DNA of 64,000 nucleotides from positions 310,001 through 374,000 of the forward strand of contig JALLLT010000003.1 of NCBI GenBank assembly GCA_025266875.1, written 5' to 3'. Numbering within the stretch: the first letter of the stretch is position 1; each line of letters begins with the position of its first letter. The notes under the pieces were generated by a model that worked only from the letters and a program-made list of their open reading frames with translations, was not told the DNA's origin and did not search any database. This DNA comes from Fennellomyces sp. T-0311 (lineage: Eukaryota; Mucoromycota; Mucoromycetes; Mucorales; Lichtheimiaceae). The position numbers were made by a program, and so were the translations under genes. Positions 13,302-25,012 of the stretch are shown here, in pieces.

Positions 13302-15639
13302 ATGGAGCCAGGTGACGCGTATTCTGCGCGAACAAAGTCAACACTCGATTTTACGGCTATACAAGAAGTATTTGAAAAGCTCGACGAATCGTTCCCGGAG
13401 CTACCCGCTGGACCGGCTGCCGCTCGATATATCCAATCCTTGAAAGCACTATTGAAGTCAGATTATACGACGATGCTGGGGGATGCGTATTCAATAATAA
13501 AACTGCACCGTGCCGCATCGAAAGAGATGCAAGGCGATTACGACGGCGCTGCTCAAGACGCTAAAGCGACCTATCTAAACTTTACTTCGCCGTGTCCGGA
13601 TTCATACCTCGCCCATGGCAGCGCGTTAGCTCTTAAAGGAGATCTGTACAGTGCTAGAAAAGTTTATGAAACCGGTATCGAGCGTGTTCCACAGCCTGAA
13701 CTACTGCACGAGCCGCTCACTACTGTAATACATCGGATCAGGAAGACCAAAGGATATCTCAACATATTGCCATCAAGCTCAATTGCACAAACTTTAATTC
13801 ACTTATCAATCAAGGATTTGATAGAACTCGCCATGACTTGCAAGTACTGGTACGATATTGTGTTCTCCGAAAACCCATCCACGTTTCGATCTCTCAGCAA
13901 CAAAGTACCTGTTACTATTGCAAAGATACGGCCCGAACAAGTTAGGGATATCTCTCTGGAATTCGTAGAACCTCTTATTCGGAAGCAAATTCGAACTGGT
14001 AGTGCCAGTACCGCTGAGCGTTCGTCCACTAATAAAAACCTATCAAGGACCTGGGATCACGACTTAATGAAAGACATAATCCACACTCGCCGCTCTCAGT
14101 ATAAGTGGATCGAATCTATATGTAAGTTGCTGGAATTAAAGCGTGTTATTGGATCTAACAGCACGCATCTCTCCAGCACTGAAGTACTTTCCTGAACAGC
14201 TAACGGAGTTAATAACCAGCTTACGTCTCAAAAACTTGAAAAGACTGATGCTTTATATTTCTCCAATACACTTCCTCCGTAAGCCAAAGCTACTCGACGC
14301 CGCATGGACCTTTGGAAACCTCCAAGTGATAAAGTGCGAGATGACCATGGAGGAGACCGCCATCGATAGGAGCTCAAGCCAATTTTTTGAATATCTCGAA
14401 TCTTACACGGTAGTGGAGGGTTTCCACCTTACGTCTCTTTGGATATCGGCCAATCTGTATCCAAGTGCACTTATGGGGATCTGCCAGGATATCCCTGCAC
14501 TAGCATCACTCACGCTTAATTCCAAGTTCTACAAAGACCCGTACGTGCTGAATACAGTGATCCAAGTGTGCAAAAATCTCAAAGAATTCAAGTATATGGA
14601 GATCGATGATACCGTTCCAATGACAATTCGCACCACCTATACCCGATCACCGCCATTTTTGGACGTCCCAGAACATGTTGGTTTGAGAACACTGGTGTTC
14701 CGACCTGACTTAAACTTTGGCGAAACATTCGGCGACGATATAAATATCAACCCATTCCTCCTTTGTATATTGGAATGCTCGCTCGAGACTTTGGAGTCTT
14801 TGGATCTAAGTTTAGATCTATTCGAGAACGGTGACTACAATGGCCTGGAACTTGCCGACGGCTACGATTTTCTCAAACTACGTACGCTTACTTTACGTGC
14901 ATCCGAAACGTGCGAATTCAATCCGATTGGAATCTGGGCATTTCTTATGAAATGTCCATCACTCGAGACCGTCAATGTTCCACCACAATGGCATGAGGCA
15001 ATTTTCCATGCCCTACCAACCAAAACCGTCCGACGACTCTCTCTCTCCTATGACATGACAACAAAGCCAAGAAGAAAGGGGGATTTACCGGACGTCATGG
15101 AAGAATTTTTCTCTGAAGCACGCCATTTAACCGAGTTATCTGTTTCTGCCACAACCAAAATAGAGCTACGAAGCAAAGCTATATTCCTTCTATGCAACGC
15201 TCTTCGCTATTCGTCGGTTCGCTCCCTTGATCTTCATACGACAAAAATGACAAAGTGGCAGACGATAGTCGGGACCATGGATTTATTGACTTTTACAAGA
15301 ATCGAGACGCTCAAGATCTATATTCAGAAATGCAAGTTGGCTCAACAGGAACTCGTCTCATTTACTGAAATTCCAAACCTGAAGCATTTGGTCGTATACA
15401 ACGACGACCGTTGCTTCGGGCCGCATCAAATATGCATGCTTTTGGATTTGTGGGAACAACCCCAGATGCTGATAGTCCGTGTTATACGCGAGAAGAGAAA
15501 ACTAGTTATCAGTGGATACAAAGCTAGTATCGCGACGACCCGCCAATCGGATGACTTGAATAAGAGTGCCATCTCTCGCTATCGAATCACTACACAAAAC
15601 CAGCTTGATCGAGACGATAGCAACGAAGACGCTTGGTGA
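13302..15639 (+). CDS. TPR/F-box/LRR protein (Pof3/Dia2-like), copy 1
   Basis: Probable substrate receptor of an SCF ubiquitin ligase. Two exons (13302-14121 and 14162-15639, with a 40-nt intron beginning GTAAGT) give 765 residues. Residues about 60-131 form TPR-like helices (YDGAAQDAKATYLNF, GDLYSARKVYETGIE). Residues about 156-195 are a divergent F-box (IAQTLIHLSIKDLIELAMTC followed by KYWYDIVF). The rest is a series of irregular leucine-rich repeats such as CPSLETVNV and IPNLKHLVVYNDD. This order (TPR, F-box, LRR) is that of fission yeast Pof3 and budding yeast Dia2. Such proteins are numerous in Mucorales, so orthology is not claimed. Two further copies lie downstream in the same orientation. 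Confidence 0.88.
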
Positions 15640-16966
15640 TATTTACATATGTACACAGCAGAAATATTTAATTTAGAATAGTTGTATACCCTCTTTTTTT
15701 CCTAGTAAAACGTATAATCTTTGATTTCTATTCTCTTTGTTAATATACATGTACACTTTAAATTTGCAAAGCAAAAAAAAATATTGTTATTCAACTACCC
15801 ACCTCCGTTACGTACGAACATATTGGAATGAGTTTGACTGTGGTGAAGGTGTAAAAAATTAGGTAGACATGCAATATTGAACTTTATTCACCCGTAATAT
15901 ATACGTGCTTCGTTCAGTGGCGTAAGGAGTGAAGTACAATTTTGGCTTGCCAGGCCTCCAACATAGTTCTTCTGTCAAAGTTGTCAACAATGTAGCATGT
16001 CTTGGCCAATATCTAGACGACACAGATGTTTTGTTTATTCACGACAGCGTTCGCTACGAAACCTTTTATACCTCTCACAACGATGTCCTCTGCAACATGT
16101 TATAATTGCGGAACACTCAATCAAATAAAGGCTTTTATCGGCATAAAGAATCAGCAGCCCATTGTGCCGTCATTATCATATGAGGTGGCTTCTAATAGTC
16201 ATCGTATTAAGAAAGTGTGTATGTCAAGGGCTTTGTGGATGTGGTTGAAGACGGCATGTTACTTAACAAATACACAGTCAAATGCTTTGACAGCGGATAA
16301 GCCATTTTTAACTACCAAATTGGGGGTACGTACGCGTTAGCATGAGGGTATCTCACAACGTATATACTCAGATATTGACACAAGCCCAGCTTACAGCGAG
16401 GAGTTACCTCCACTGCGATCGGAAAAAGAGAGCCTGGTATTTTTAGTCTAAATAATGGGATCAAGTGTTGTATCCTCGACATACCATCACCGTTGGTTAC
16501 ATGCATTCCGTTAATTTGTTAATTATGAATTTTATCCACTGTTATTATGACATCAACAACTGTACAGTTATCGATTGCCCTATTTGCTCCTAACATGTGC
16601 AACCTTGACCCGGGTATATTGATCAAATCAGGCGACTACGTTAACTTGTAATCAGATCTTTGCTCTCTTTGACAATATGGCGAGAACATATGAAACTCAA
16701 TGATAACTTGGACCTTTGGGGCTATTACACAGAGCATTCGTCTTCTTTGTGCTGACTCATGATCAGTATACATAGAGAGTAACTTTCACAATAAAGCAAC
16801 ATGTATGTTTTGGCCTCGTCATTCGAAAACCTTCTTGTAAAGCGATACCACATCAAGCTGAAATATTATTTTTGTGCAACAAATACAAAATTAACATCTG
16901 AGGTATATTTAATAATTCTAAGCCCCAGGAGGCCCAGATTTTGCTTCTTTTTCCTTTCCACTCAAC
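15640..16966. other. Intergenic between F-box copies 1 and 2
   Basis: No gene can be supported. A plus-strand stretch at about 15980-16350 contains short coding-like strings in changing frames. The last 200 bp before 16967 form the probable promoter of F-box copy 2. Confidence 0.4.
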
Positions 16967-18853
16967 ATGTATTTTTTCAAGAAAATATATAGTTCAATAA
17001 TATCGGACCTTCGTGATACTACCACGACACCATCTGATACTCCTGCCATAAAGATGGAAGCGGCGCAAAGAATGATTCAACAATCGCCTCGTTTGGCCCA
17101 AGGGTACCTTATCTACGGACAACTGTACAAACAGCAAGGAGAACTTTACGACGCTTTAAGCATTTATCAACAAGGCCTGCGTAATGTTTCTACTTGTCAT
17201 GTGGAATATCCTAAACTCCAAAAGGAAAAGAACAGTATATTATTTATGCTTGCAACGCAACGACCGAATGGAAATTTTATGTGTCGGTTCCCACGCGAAA
17301 TCCTTTACCTGATATTTCGCCAACTTGATATTCGAGATCTGGTACGATGTTCAGGTGTATGTCAAGAATGGAACGAATTTATGCTCGAATGGCCTAAATT
17401 TTGGGACCTTCTTTGGGCAGTAACGGATCGCGTGGAAGGACAATTTGCGGAAATGATATTACGCCGCAAAACCAACAAACTCAACATTTCACCAGGAATG
17501 GAGTCAGAGAGTATATTTAATCTTCTCAGACTGGTGGACGATTCTGACAACCAACTGGTGAAGAAGTTGAGTTAGTACGCATTTTATTCTGAAACGTGGT
17601 ATATATTTTTCTTTTACTAACGCACTCTCGCTTTTTATTTAAAAGCGCTTTGTGAAGCTAGCGTGGGATTCTTTATCTTTGACAGAACACCAGATATCCT
17701 ACAATCGTTAAAGTTCCCAATCAGAGAATTGGAATTGATCGATTGTTACACTTCATTGCAAACGACATTTTATATTAGCTTACTATTGAAACTTTCAAAC
17801 TTTACACACGTATCTTTTTCACAGACTGCGATATCACCGACTATAAGAACGAATCCTCCAGTGCGTGTCCCCAAAGAACAAGACATCATCAAACCAAACA
17901 TCACATTCCCATTCTTGACGTCACTCAAATTGAGCGCGATCTACTTGGACAAGAGCGCTACAATCGGAATAGCCCAAATTCTTCGACAATCCCCCAACTT
18001 GGTACATCTATACCTGGATACTCGAGCGACAATTCTCCAAAGCTATATCACTCGACAAGCCACCAAACACTGTCCTTTTCTCGAAACCCTCGTGTTCAGC
18101 AAATCCGCGATGATGGTCCAAACGCTATCAACCACTAGTGAGGATTCACCTACCATTGTCAAGACGAAGCGTAAACCACCTGCTTCATTGCTACTACCAC
18201 GCCAGCTGAAGCTTCGTCGATTCGTCTTTACCGAGTACTCCGTTTATTACAACACAAATTATGTACCTTCGGTCATCAAAAAGGCACGACAATCTTTGGA
18301 GCTCTTGGTTTTATGCATCAATTGTACATACACTCTGAACTGTCTGCCTGATTTTGGTGGATCGCGCCTGAGAGAAGTGCAATTGTTTCCAGATGAATGT
18401 ATGGTATCGTCCAAATACAGTCGTGCTAAACTCAATACGTTATTCTCTTCCTTTTTCCGCAGCTGTTCGGCCTTGGAAGTTATTGTAATCTCCGGTAATA
18501 CAGAATATGGAGAGGAAAGTGAATTCATTTCGGTGGACGATCAGTTACTCCAAAACATTGCCGAATATTGCCCACGGATTTGTCATCTGTTACTTTCAAG
18601 TTGCAATCACCATAGTCATGATGCAATATTAAACTTTGCTGCAATCGGTGGATCTCGACTTATTCACTTGGAGATTGATATGGACCCTGCTAAAGCACAA
18701 GCCTTGGTCGAAAAATTACCTTTGCTGCGACACTTGTGCATCCACGACGATAATCCTTACTATACGATGGGTGCGACCGAATATGACTTGCGAAATGTGA
18801 AAAATATATTGGAGCAACGTGGAGGCTCGCTAGTGTTCAGGGACCTTTCTTAG
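16967..18853 (+). CDS. TPR/F-box/LRR protein, copy 2
   Basis: Probable SCF substrate receptor and a diverged paralogue of the gene at 13302. Two exons (16967-17570 and 17646-18853) give 603 residues. The donor is GTTAGT, the only one that keeps phase. Residues about 29-75 are TPR-like (QGYLIYGQLYKQQGELYDAL). Residues about 107-150 are a clear F-box (FPREILYLIFRQLDIRDLVR followed by CSGVCQEWNEFM). Leucine-rich repeats follow, such as SPNLVHLYLD and LPLLRHLCIHDDN. The N-terminus is shorter than in copy 1, and an alternative upstream exon cannot be excluded. Confidence 0.88.
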
Positions 18854-19735
18854 AATATGCGTGACATGTACATATACATATATTATAGAAGAATAATCAA
18901 CTAAAAGCGTTTTGCATTGTATGTATAATATAATAAGCAGCTATTACACGTGAGTAATGATAACAACTCCTTACAAAAGTATGTAACATATTTGTCCAGT
19001 GACAACTGCTGACTATTGCTGAAGGGCAGCTGATAGTAGCTACATAGCAGGCATACGCTTCCACAGTGCCAGCACTGTATATGCATGCCAGATAGCATGT
19101 TTAGGACGTAGGATACAATCTATTATGCCAAAATGCGTGTCACTAGACTGTTGTTGCTACCCATACTCAATACGACATGTAGGATGAAAGGAGCGAAAGA
19201 TCACAGAGAGCGATTCGACTTCTTCTTTCTGAGAGATGCATGGAAAGTTAACCCTGTAGTTTTGCTAGGCATATTAACTGCAGCGGTTTTCACTCCGTTT
19301 CCCAATTTAAATGTGGCAGATTTGTAACTCATTGATGTGTCATCTTTGATGAAGCTAAGCGATACCTCTCCATTCTTGGTAGTGACATTACTGATATTCG
19401 ATGCCACGGATAACGCATTCGAACGTGGGAAGTGAAGTGAATCAATGGTACAAAGAATTAAAAGAGGTTTATAAAAGTACCTTCAAAGTTTCGGATATAC
19501 TTTATTGAATGCGACGCTCTATGCTTTTATATCCCTTTGCGTATTGAATCAGTGATAGCCGTTTAGATAGTGTTTGGTCTTCAGAATTGCCTGAATGGAT
19601 AGAGGACGTATAGGATCCTTTCTTTTGTTCTGATAATGCGGATCTGAGGATGACTTTGATATCCGCCCTGCAGTGCAATGACCGCATTGCTATATTGGAG
19701 TCAATTCCATGCCCTGTTGAGTTTATCCCATTCAT
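18854..19735. other. Intergenic downstream of F-box copy 2
   Basis: There is no complete gene. A plus-strand stretch at 19250-19420 (TAAVFTPFPNLNVADL, a stop, then LIDVSSLMKLS) could be the most 5' trace of the decayed third F-box/LRR copy, but this is weak. Confidence 0.35.
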
Positions 19736-19739
19736 TCAT

Positions 19740-20500
19740 ACGGCGTAATCCGTAATCCGTGTAGACAAGCTACTATGCAAGTGTACTTCGTGATGATGTT
19801 CAACCGATATGTGTTATCCGATAAGAAATATCTATTATTATCATCTGTAGTTGTTTCACCACACTGCGCATCAGCAAACCGCAGTAACTTGATATTCTCA
19901 TGTCCGTCACTTATCACGCTCGATGTTAACAGGTTATACGTTTCACACAATAATATGCTGGATGAGCTGGTATAGAGCCATGTACGGACTTTCTGCATGG
20001 TAAGCCCTCTCTTCTTCTGGTGATTAGAAAGGCGATGAAAATCAAGACGATACAATGCTTTTACAAAATGACGTGATTCCATTTTTCAAAAACTCAAAGC
20101 ACCTTCACACGTTCTCCTTTTTGGTTATCGCACACACCAGCCCATACTTTGCCCTCCAAAGCACGCAGCCAATCTGTGAATCGACCGTCTGTGACTTGAA
20201 CCTGAAATATCTCGGATTGTTGTGAAACAGCATGCTGTCTAATATGTTGAAGAGTTTAAGGAACTCACAAGCACAAAAGCCTTACAATTCATATGTTTTA
20301 TATCGATGGTACTGTACTTGATAATCATGCAGAACTACAGCGCTTGACACATTTGATTGTCTGCGATGATGAACATCGATTTCATGAAAGTCGTTTGCTC
20401 AAACTGTTTAACAGGTGGTAAAGAGCTCAATTACTTTGGATTCATGTCCAACACAAGGATTATCTTTTATCGAGGGATACAGGGGTCATGTAACAACGAT
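19740..20500 (+). pseudogene. Degraded third F-box/LRR copy
   Basis: Plus-strand fragments in several frames match the leucine-rich repeats of the copy at 13302 in the same order. SCPSLITLDVNRLYVS (near 19900) corresponds to KCPSLETVNVPP, and STVCDLNLKYLGLL (near 20190) to SSVRSLDLHTTKM. LQRLTHLIVCDDEHRF (near 20330-20380) corresponds to IPNLKHLVVYNDDRCF. Stops and frame changes separate the pieces, and no TPR or F-box part is visible. It is therefore the decayed C-terminal half of a third tandem paralogue. A minus-strand frame at 20100-20250 also looks open but has no family resemblance. Confidence 0.6.
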
Positions 20501-20559
20501 AAAGAAAGCAAAAGACCAAACCGGTAATTTGTATGCTCGATATTCGATATGATCGTATG

Positions 20560-21632
20560 CACCGGTGGTAAAAAGAGTCCTCTAGAATATTTAGACTTTA
20601 TACACCAGAGGCGCTGTCGTATCATAATTAGCTGGTATAGCTTTCAGTTGCACATGTTATATACTTTATTACATACGAAAGAAAGCATAACTTACATCTG
20701 ATCTACTGATTAAATATTACTAGGCATACCATTGTCAATTGGCAAGCGGCAAAAGGAATTAGCCAATTATGGAAATATAGAGAAAAAGTTCATATGAAAT
20801 TAGCATCACACACTTTTAATGCATTAATCATATGTCACTTATTGACACGCCACTGTTGTAATACAGTAAATTGGATTGAAATGATAGTATTTTAATTCCC
20901 AAATTATGAAAGCGGACGCTGATAGGCTACGCCAAGTAAAGCTATAAGTAGTAACGAGCGGTTGAAGAGTAGAAGAGGCAATCAAACAACCGAAATCTAT
21001 ATATTGTGCTCATTTTCTTTACATAATCGCAGTACATCCCTATGTGAACTCTTCTTGGTAAGATGGATCATGAGGTTACATATACTGCTATGACTTTCAG
21101 TTGTTAACGGATCATGTGCAGGACGTTTTTAACGTGGCATGCCACAACAATGTATCCATGGGACTAGAGGATCGAATCATACTCGTATAAATTCCCAGCG
21201 CTTCAACAGATTGATGGTGATGTGCTCGCTTCCCATATATATTACATAGTAGACTAGGAAGCTTCTTTCTTACCAATAAAGACCATCGGACCTTTCCCTT
21301 TCTGAGCGATGCCTGCCGTGCGTTGCTGCGAATGATATCGTTACCTAACAGCGGTTGCGCATGAATCACTATGATCAATTCAAAGGAAACTTTCAAAAGT
21401 TCGACGACTATTTGCGTTGATCAAGAACGGCGTAATGCGGTAAAAGCGAGGTGGCGCATGGATTTGTAATTTTTGATTATTCAACAACGTCATGCCACTC
21501 TGACGCATTTGAGGAATTGGACTCGAGCAAATAGAAATGAATGTTTACTTACTGTGAGAAAAACAAATGCCAACTGACTTTAGTCCCTTGCATATATAAT
21601 GACATGGATTTTACTTTTTTCGCTCTTGTATT
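20560..21632. other. Intergenic upstream of the thioesterase gene
   Basis: AT-rich sequence with no supportable gene. A minus-strand frame at 21112-21396 has 94 codons but no family resemblance and no clear start context. The last 100 bp are the thioesterase promoter region. Confidence 0.45.
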
Positions 21633-23394
21633 ATGCAGCCATTTTCGTCAGTCTTTGAATTCATACGGAACCTCTGGGTAAAAGTGGTCTTATTTATCGC
21701 TGAGCCCATCTTTCCTCTGATTTTACCTGATCCATACACACGAGCCGGCAATGTACGAGTCGATTCGAAACCTACACACGAAAGTCGAGTCACCATGACG
21801 GAAATAATCGCGCCCCACCATTGCAATGTCCGAGTAAGCTTTATTTTATTTTTTTGCTACAGAGTTGTCATGACACCATTGCTGATACACAAAACAAGGG
21901 GCTTGCCACCGCCGGAATCATTATGGGGTGGGTGGACATTGCAGCTGGTATCGCAGCTAAACGGCATGCGTCTGCGCCTTCGGTAAAAATGACTTGAATA
22001 GATTCACATGGAAAAAAAAAGCTGAAACATCCATCCAGGTAACACGATCCGTGGACGACGTTGCCTTCCTACATCCTGTCAAAAACGGTGATATCGTAAG
22101 TCATCCATGCGCTGGACAGGTTGCGAGTGTTGAAACTAATTATAACAGTTGACGATCCAAGCATCAGTAAACAAGGCGTGGCGGACGTCGATGGAAGTGG
22201 GCGTCAAGGTGGAGGCACAAACACCATTGACAGGCGAACGGTTCTTTGTCGCACACGCCTACTTGACCTTTGTTGCCTTATCACCGCGGCCACAGCCAAA
22301 GTCTTATTTGGGAATCAAGTGGATGGAGCATCGTCCTACTCGAGTACCTGAAGTGGTCCCTCATTCAATTATGGAAAAGAAACGGCATGAGATGGCAGAG
22401 AAGCGGCGACAAGCACGGTTCCACGAAAAGAAGAAACCAAGTCTGCAGAGCATACGTGATCTGATGCGTGAGTGGTCGCAGGGCCTGCGCACGTACGCAT
22501 TCCAAAACACGGCAGCCATCCGATCGCACCCAGCACTCTATGCAACGCAGGACGAGGATGAGGATGAGAGGACGGAGGACAGTGGTGCACAGAGTGATAC
22601 AGTCAAGGATGATGATGATGCACATAGTGATTTGGGTGTGGACGATAAGAAAAGAAAGAGGTATTCGATGGATCCGGTCATGCAGCTTCCGTTCAAGGAA
22701 ACACAGATGGAAACCACGTTCGCAGAGGTGGTCGAGCTGGTCATGCCTCAGCATGCAAACACATTGAGCATTACTTTTGGTGGGCAGATTATGGCGTGGA
22801 TGGAAGCCTGTGCCCTTGCGAGTGCCAATAGACTGTCGCGGGCATACTTGTTGACGGCTAGGTAAGGTATTGCTGCTAGCTTAACTGGCGTTGATCCAAC
22901 TCGATAAATTAGCATCGACTCGCTTTCATTTATCACGCCAACCCATGTGGGTGATGTGGTGACCATTCGGTCCATCGTGTCACGCGCCTATACATCATCG
23001 ATGGAAGTTTATGTCAGTGTGGAAGCCGGTACGCGTCTGCTTCGCGTGGTTTGACCGTGACACTCTACTAATGGCGGGGCTATAGAGAATCTGCAGACCA
23101 GCGAAACAAACTTTACGAATGACGCGTTTTTCACAATAGGTACGGCGCAACGAGGCGCTTGACGCGAATTGGATCATAACGGTTTATATAGTTGCAATCG
23201 ACAAGGACCATATACCCGTCAAAATACCCAGAGCGGTTCCTCAGACCGAGGCCGAGATGAAGCTGTTTGAAGGTGGCCCGGAGCGACGCGCCAAACGTTT
23301 GGGGCAAAGGGTTGACCTTATCAATCTGGTCAGCAGTGCCAGTGAATGTATCGACCCTCCAGACCACATGTCCATACCAATAAGTCCTTCATAA
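21633..23394 (+). CDS. Acyl-CoA thioesterase with two hotdog domains (ACOT11/12-like)
   Basis: Hydrolyses acyl-CoA esters to free acid and CoA. Seven exons (21633-21833, 21899-21982, 22039-22095, 22149-22861, 22913-23028, 23086-23139, 23192-23394) join in phase to 475 residues. The first hotdog domain runs from IIAPHHCNVRGLATAG through WVDIAAGIAAKRHA and VDDVAFLHPV. The second has FGGQIMAWMEACALASANR, which carries the family GG-W-M-E signature, then IDSLSFITPTHVGDVV. Between them is a linker of about 100 residues with a long acidic run (22545-22640) absent from animal enzymes. The N-terminus before the first hotdog (about 55 residues) begins with a hydrophobic stretch (LWVKVVLFIAEPIFPLIL) that could be a targeting or membrane segment. 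Which acyl chains it uses cannot be read from sequence. Confidence 0.9.
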
Positions 23395-23493
23395 AAAAAA
23401 AGTCGCGTTTGCCTTAAAACCTTAATTTTTGGAACCTTTTTCTTGCTATTTATATTTTTTTTTGCGTGTCCCACACCACCCGTATTCAGAACC

Positions 23494-24802
23494 ATGGCAG
23501 CAGAAAGATCATACTTTAAGCATTCGCCGGTTTCAAAGTACATTGATATAGAACCGCCAACGTTTGCCAGGGATCCTAGCATTATTGTCATTGAGGATGA
23601 CACGAGTAAACAAGTACTTGACCTTAAGCAATCGGAAAAAAGCGTGTTCCTAACCGACCGCGATTGATAGAATGGAATTGAAAATGGGTGTACTAAAAGC
23701 CGTGCAATACCCCTGGACGATTTCAATGAACTTGACGAAGAAGACGATACACGATACACTCAATACACTCAATCACGAAGCAACAAACGCGCGTGCTTGG
23801 AGCCCGAAGACATTGATGCGATCTACGGGGATATGATGAAGGGCAGTCGATCATCGTCTGCAGCCGCAGAAGGCAGTTCGCCCGGGGCGCCGTTGGTGCT
23901 TGATTCGTCGTCGGATGCCAGTAGCAGCTCATCAAAGAGGCGCAAGAAGGACAAGCAGCGACAGGAGGCATCTGAAGACGAAACACCACCAGGCAAATAC
24001 GAGGTAGAGGCGATCATTAGTCACAAAGTGTATCGGGTAGGGCCATGTCGCGCTTCCATTGTATTCGATGCTAAAAAGAAAAGGGGATTCATGCGATAGA
24101 GCATGGTTGTGCAATACCGAGTCAAGTGGATGGGGTATTCTGCAAAGGATGCAACGTGGGAGCCTGCCAGCAGCATACACGAGTAAGTTAGCTTTGCGTG
24201 CGGAAACATCACGCTAACCTGAGCTGTTGCCCCAGGGACTGCCCCAAGATGTGTATCGATTATTGGTCCAAGCATGAGCCACGGCCGATCAATGCCCCTA
24301 CATCATCGTCACCGGCAGGCCAGCGAAAGCCGCCATCCACACCGCAGCCGGCGCGCAAATGTCCCTACGCGGTGCGGCTGGACAAGTACAACATCACCAA
24401 CGCCGACCTATACCAAAAGATGCAAGACGAGGGCTTTGTGATAGCGTACGGTGGTGGCTATCCCAACAAAGGAACCAACTGGGCCATGGAAATGCGGCAG
24501 ATTCACTTAATCCAGCGCGTCAAGGGCACGGATCAGATCCTGGCTTATGTGAGCTGGTAAGGAGAGGGGGGAAAAGTGCTCCCCTTTGGCTTTCCCCTTT
24601 AGCACAAAAACTCTCTTTTTTCTAAAAACTTATATGCTCCAGGGTGAACAGGAAGAAGACAGTGCACGCCGTGGAGGAACTCCATGAGCATTGCCCGGAC
24701 GAGGTACGTGTGTCTAGTCGACAACCAGCGCACCGCTACTCACCGCCGCCGTGTATGTAGCTCATCAATTACTATGAGGCCCGCATACAGTTTGAGGATT
24801 AG
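23494..24802 (+). CDS. HP1/Swi6-type heterochromatin protein (chromo + chromoshadow)
   Basis: Binds methylated histone H3 lysine 9 and dimerises in silent chromatin. Six exons (23494-23613, 23671-24027, 24100-24182, 24236-24556, 24643-24703, 24761-24802) join in phase to 327 residues. A variable acidic and serine-rich N-terminal part of about 145 residues includes the basic patch SSKRRKKDKQRQ. Next is a chromodomain beginning YEVEAIISHKSMVVQYRVKW and continuing MGYSAKDATWEP, which supplies the aromatic-cage residues (Y, W, and Y or W of WMGY). A proline-rich hinge follows. The C-terminus is a chromoshadow domain (DQILAYVSWVNRKKTVHAV, ELHEHCPDELINYYEARIQF). One donor is the weaker GTGTAT, but it is the only one that restores the chromodomain. 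The gene starts 99 bp after the thioesterase stop. Confidence 0.9.
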
Positions 24803-24984
24803 CTTGCGAGAGGCGCCGTCGATTCTGAATACTCCTCACATAGCCCACGATTTGCTTTTCTTTCTCTTTCTCTCTCTCTCTTTCTCCTTTTTTCCCTTGC
24901 TTATGACCTTACTGTAAATCGGAACGCTTTCTTTTTTTTTAACTTTTGCTCTCATTTGTAACATTGACATTGACATTACAATAC

Positions 24985-25003
24985 AACACACACACACACA
25001 CAA
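24985..25003. repeat. (CA)n microsatellite
   Basis: About eight CA units lie directly upstream of the Golgi membrane-protein start at 25013, within its 5' leader. A TC-rich tract (24857-24895) precedes it. Confidence 0.85.
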
Positions 25004-25012
25004 CAGATAATC

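Noticed and set aside
15980..16350. IspD/TarI-like cytidylyltransferase trace (DTDVLFIHDSVRYE)
   Set aside because: Only one short motif-like string in a frame full of stops; it could be chance.
20100..20250. Minus-strand exon-like frame (FTDWLRALEGKVWAGV) overlapping the third F-box copy
   Set aside because: It looks open but has no recognisable family. The plus-strand LRR reading matches neighbouring paralogues in order, so the plus-strand interpretation is preferred.
21834..21898. Apparent 29-nt intron in the thioesterase gene
   Set aside because: Extending the intron to the next AG (65 nt, 21834-21898) keeps phase and makes the first hotdog domain the same length as in animal homologues, so no ultra-short intron is needed.
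23614..23670. Apparent 27-nt intron with in-frame stop in the HP1-like gene
   Set aside because: A donor at GTACTT gives a normal 57-nt intron in phase 0.
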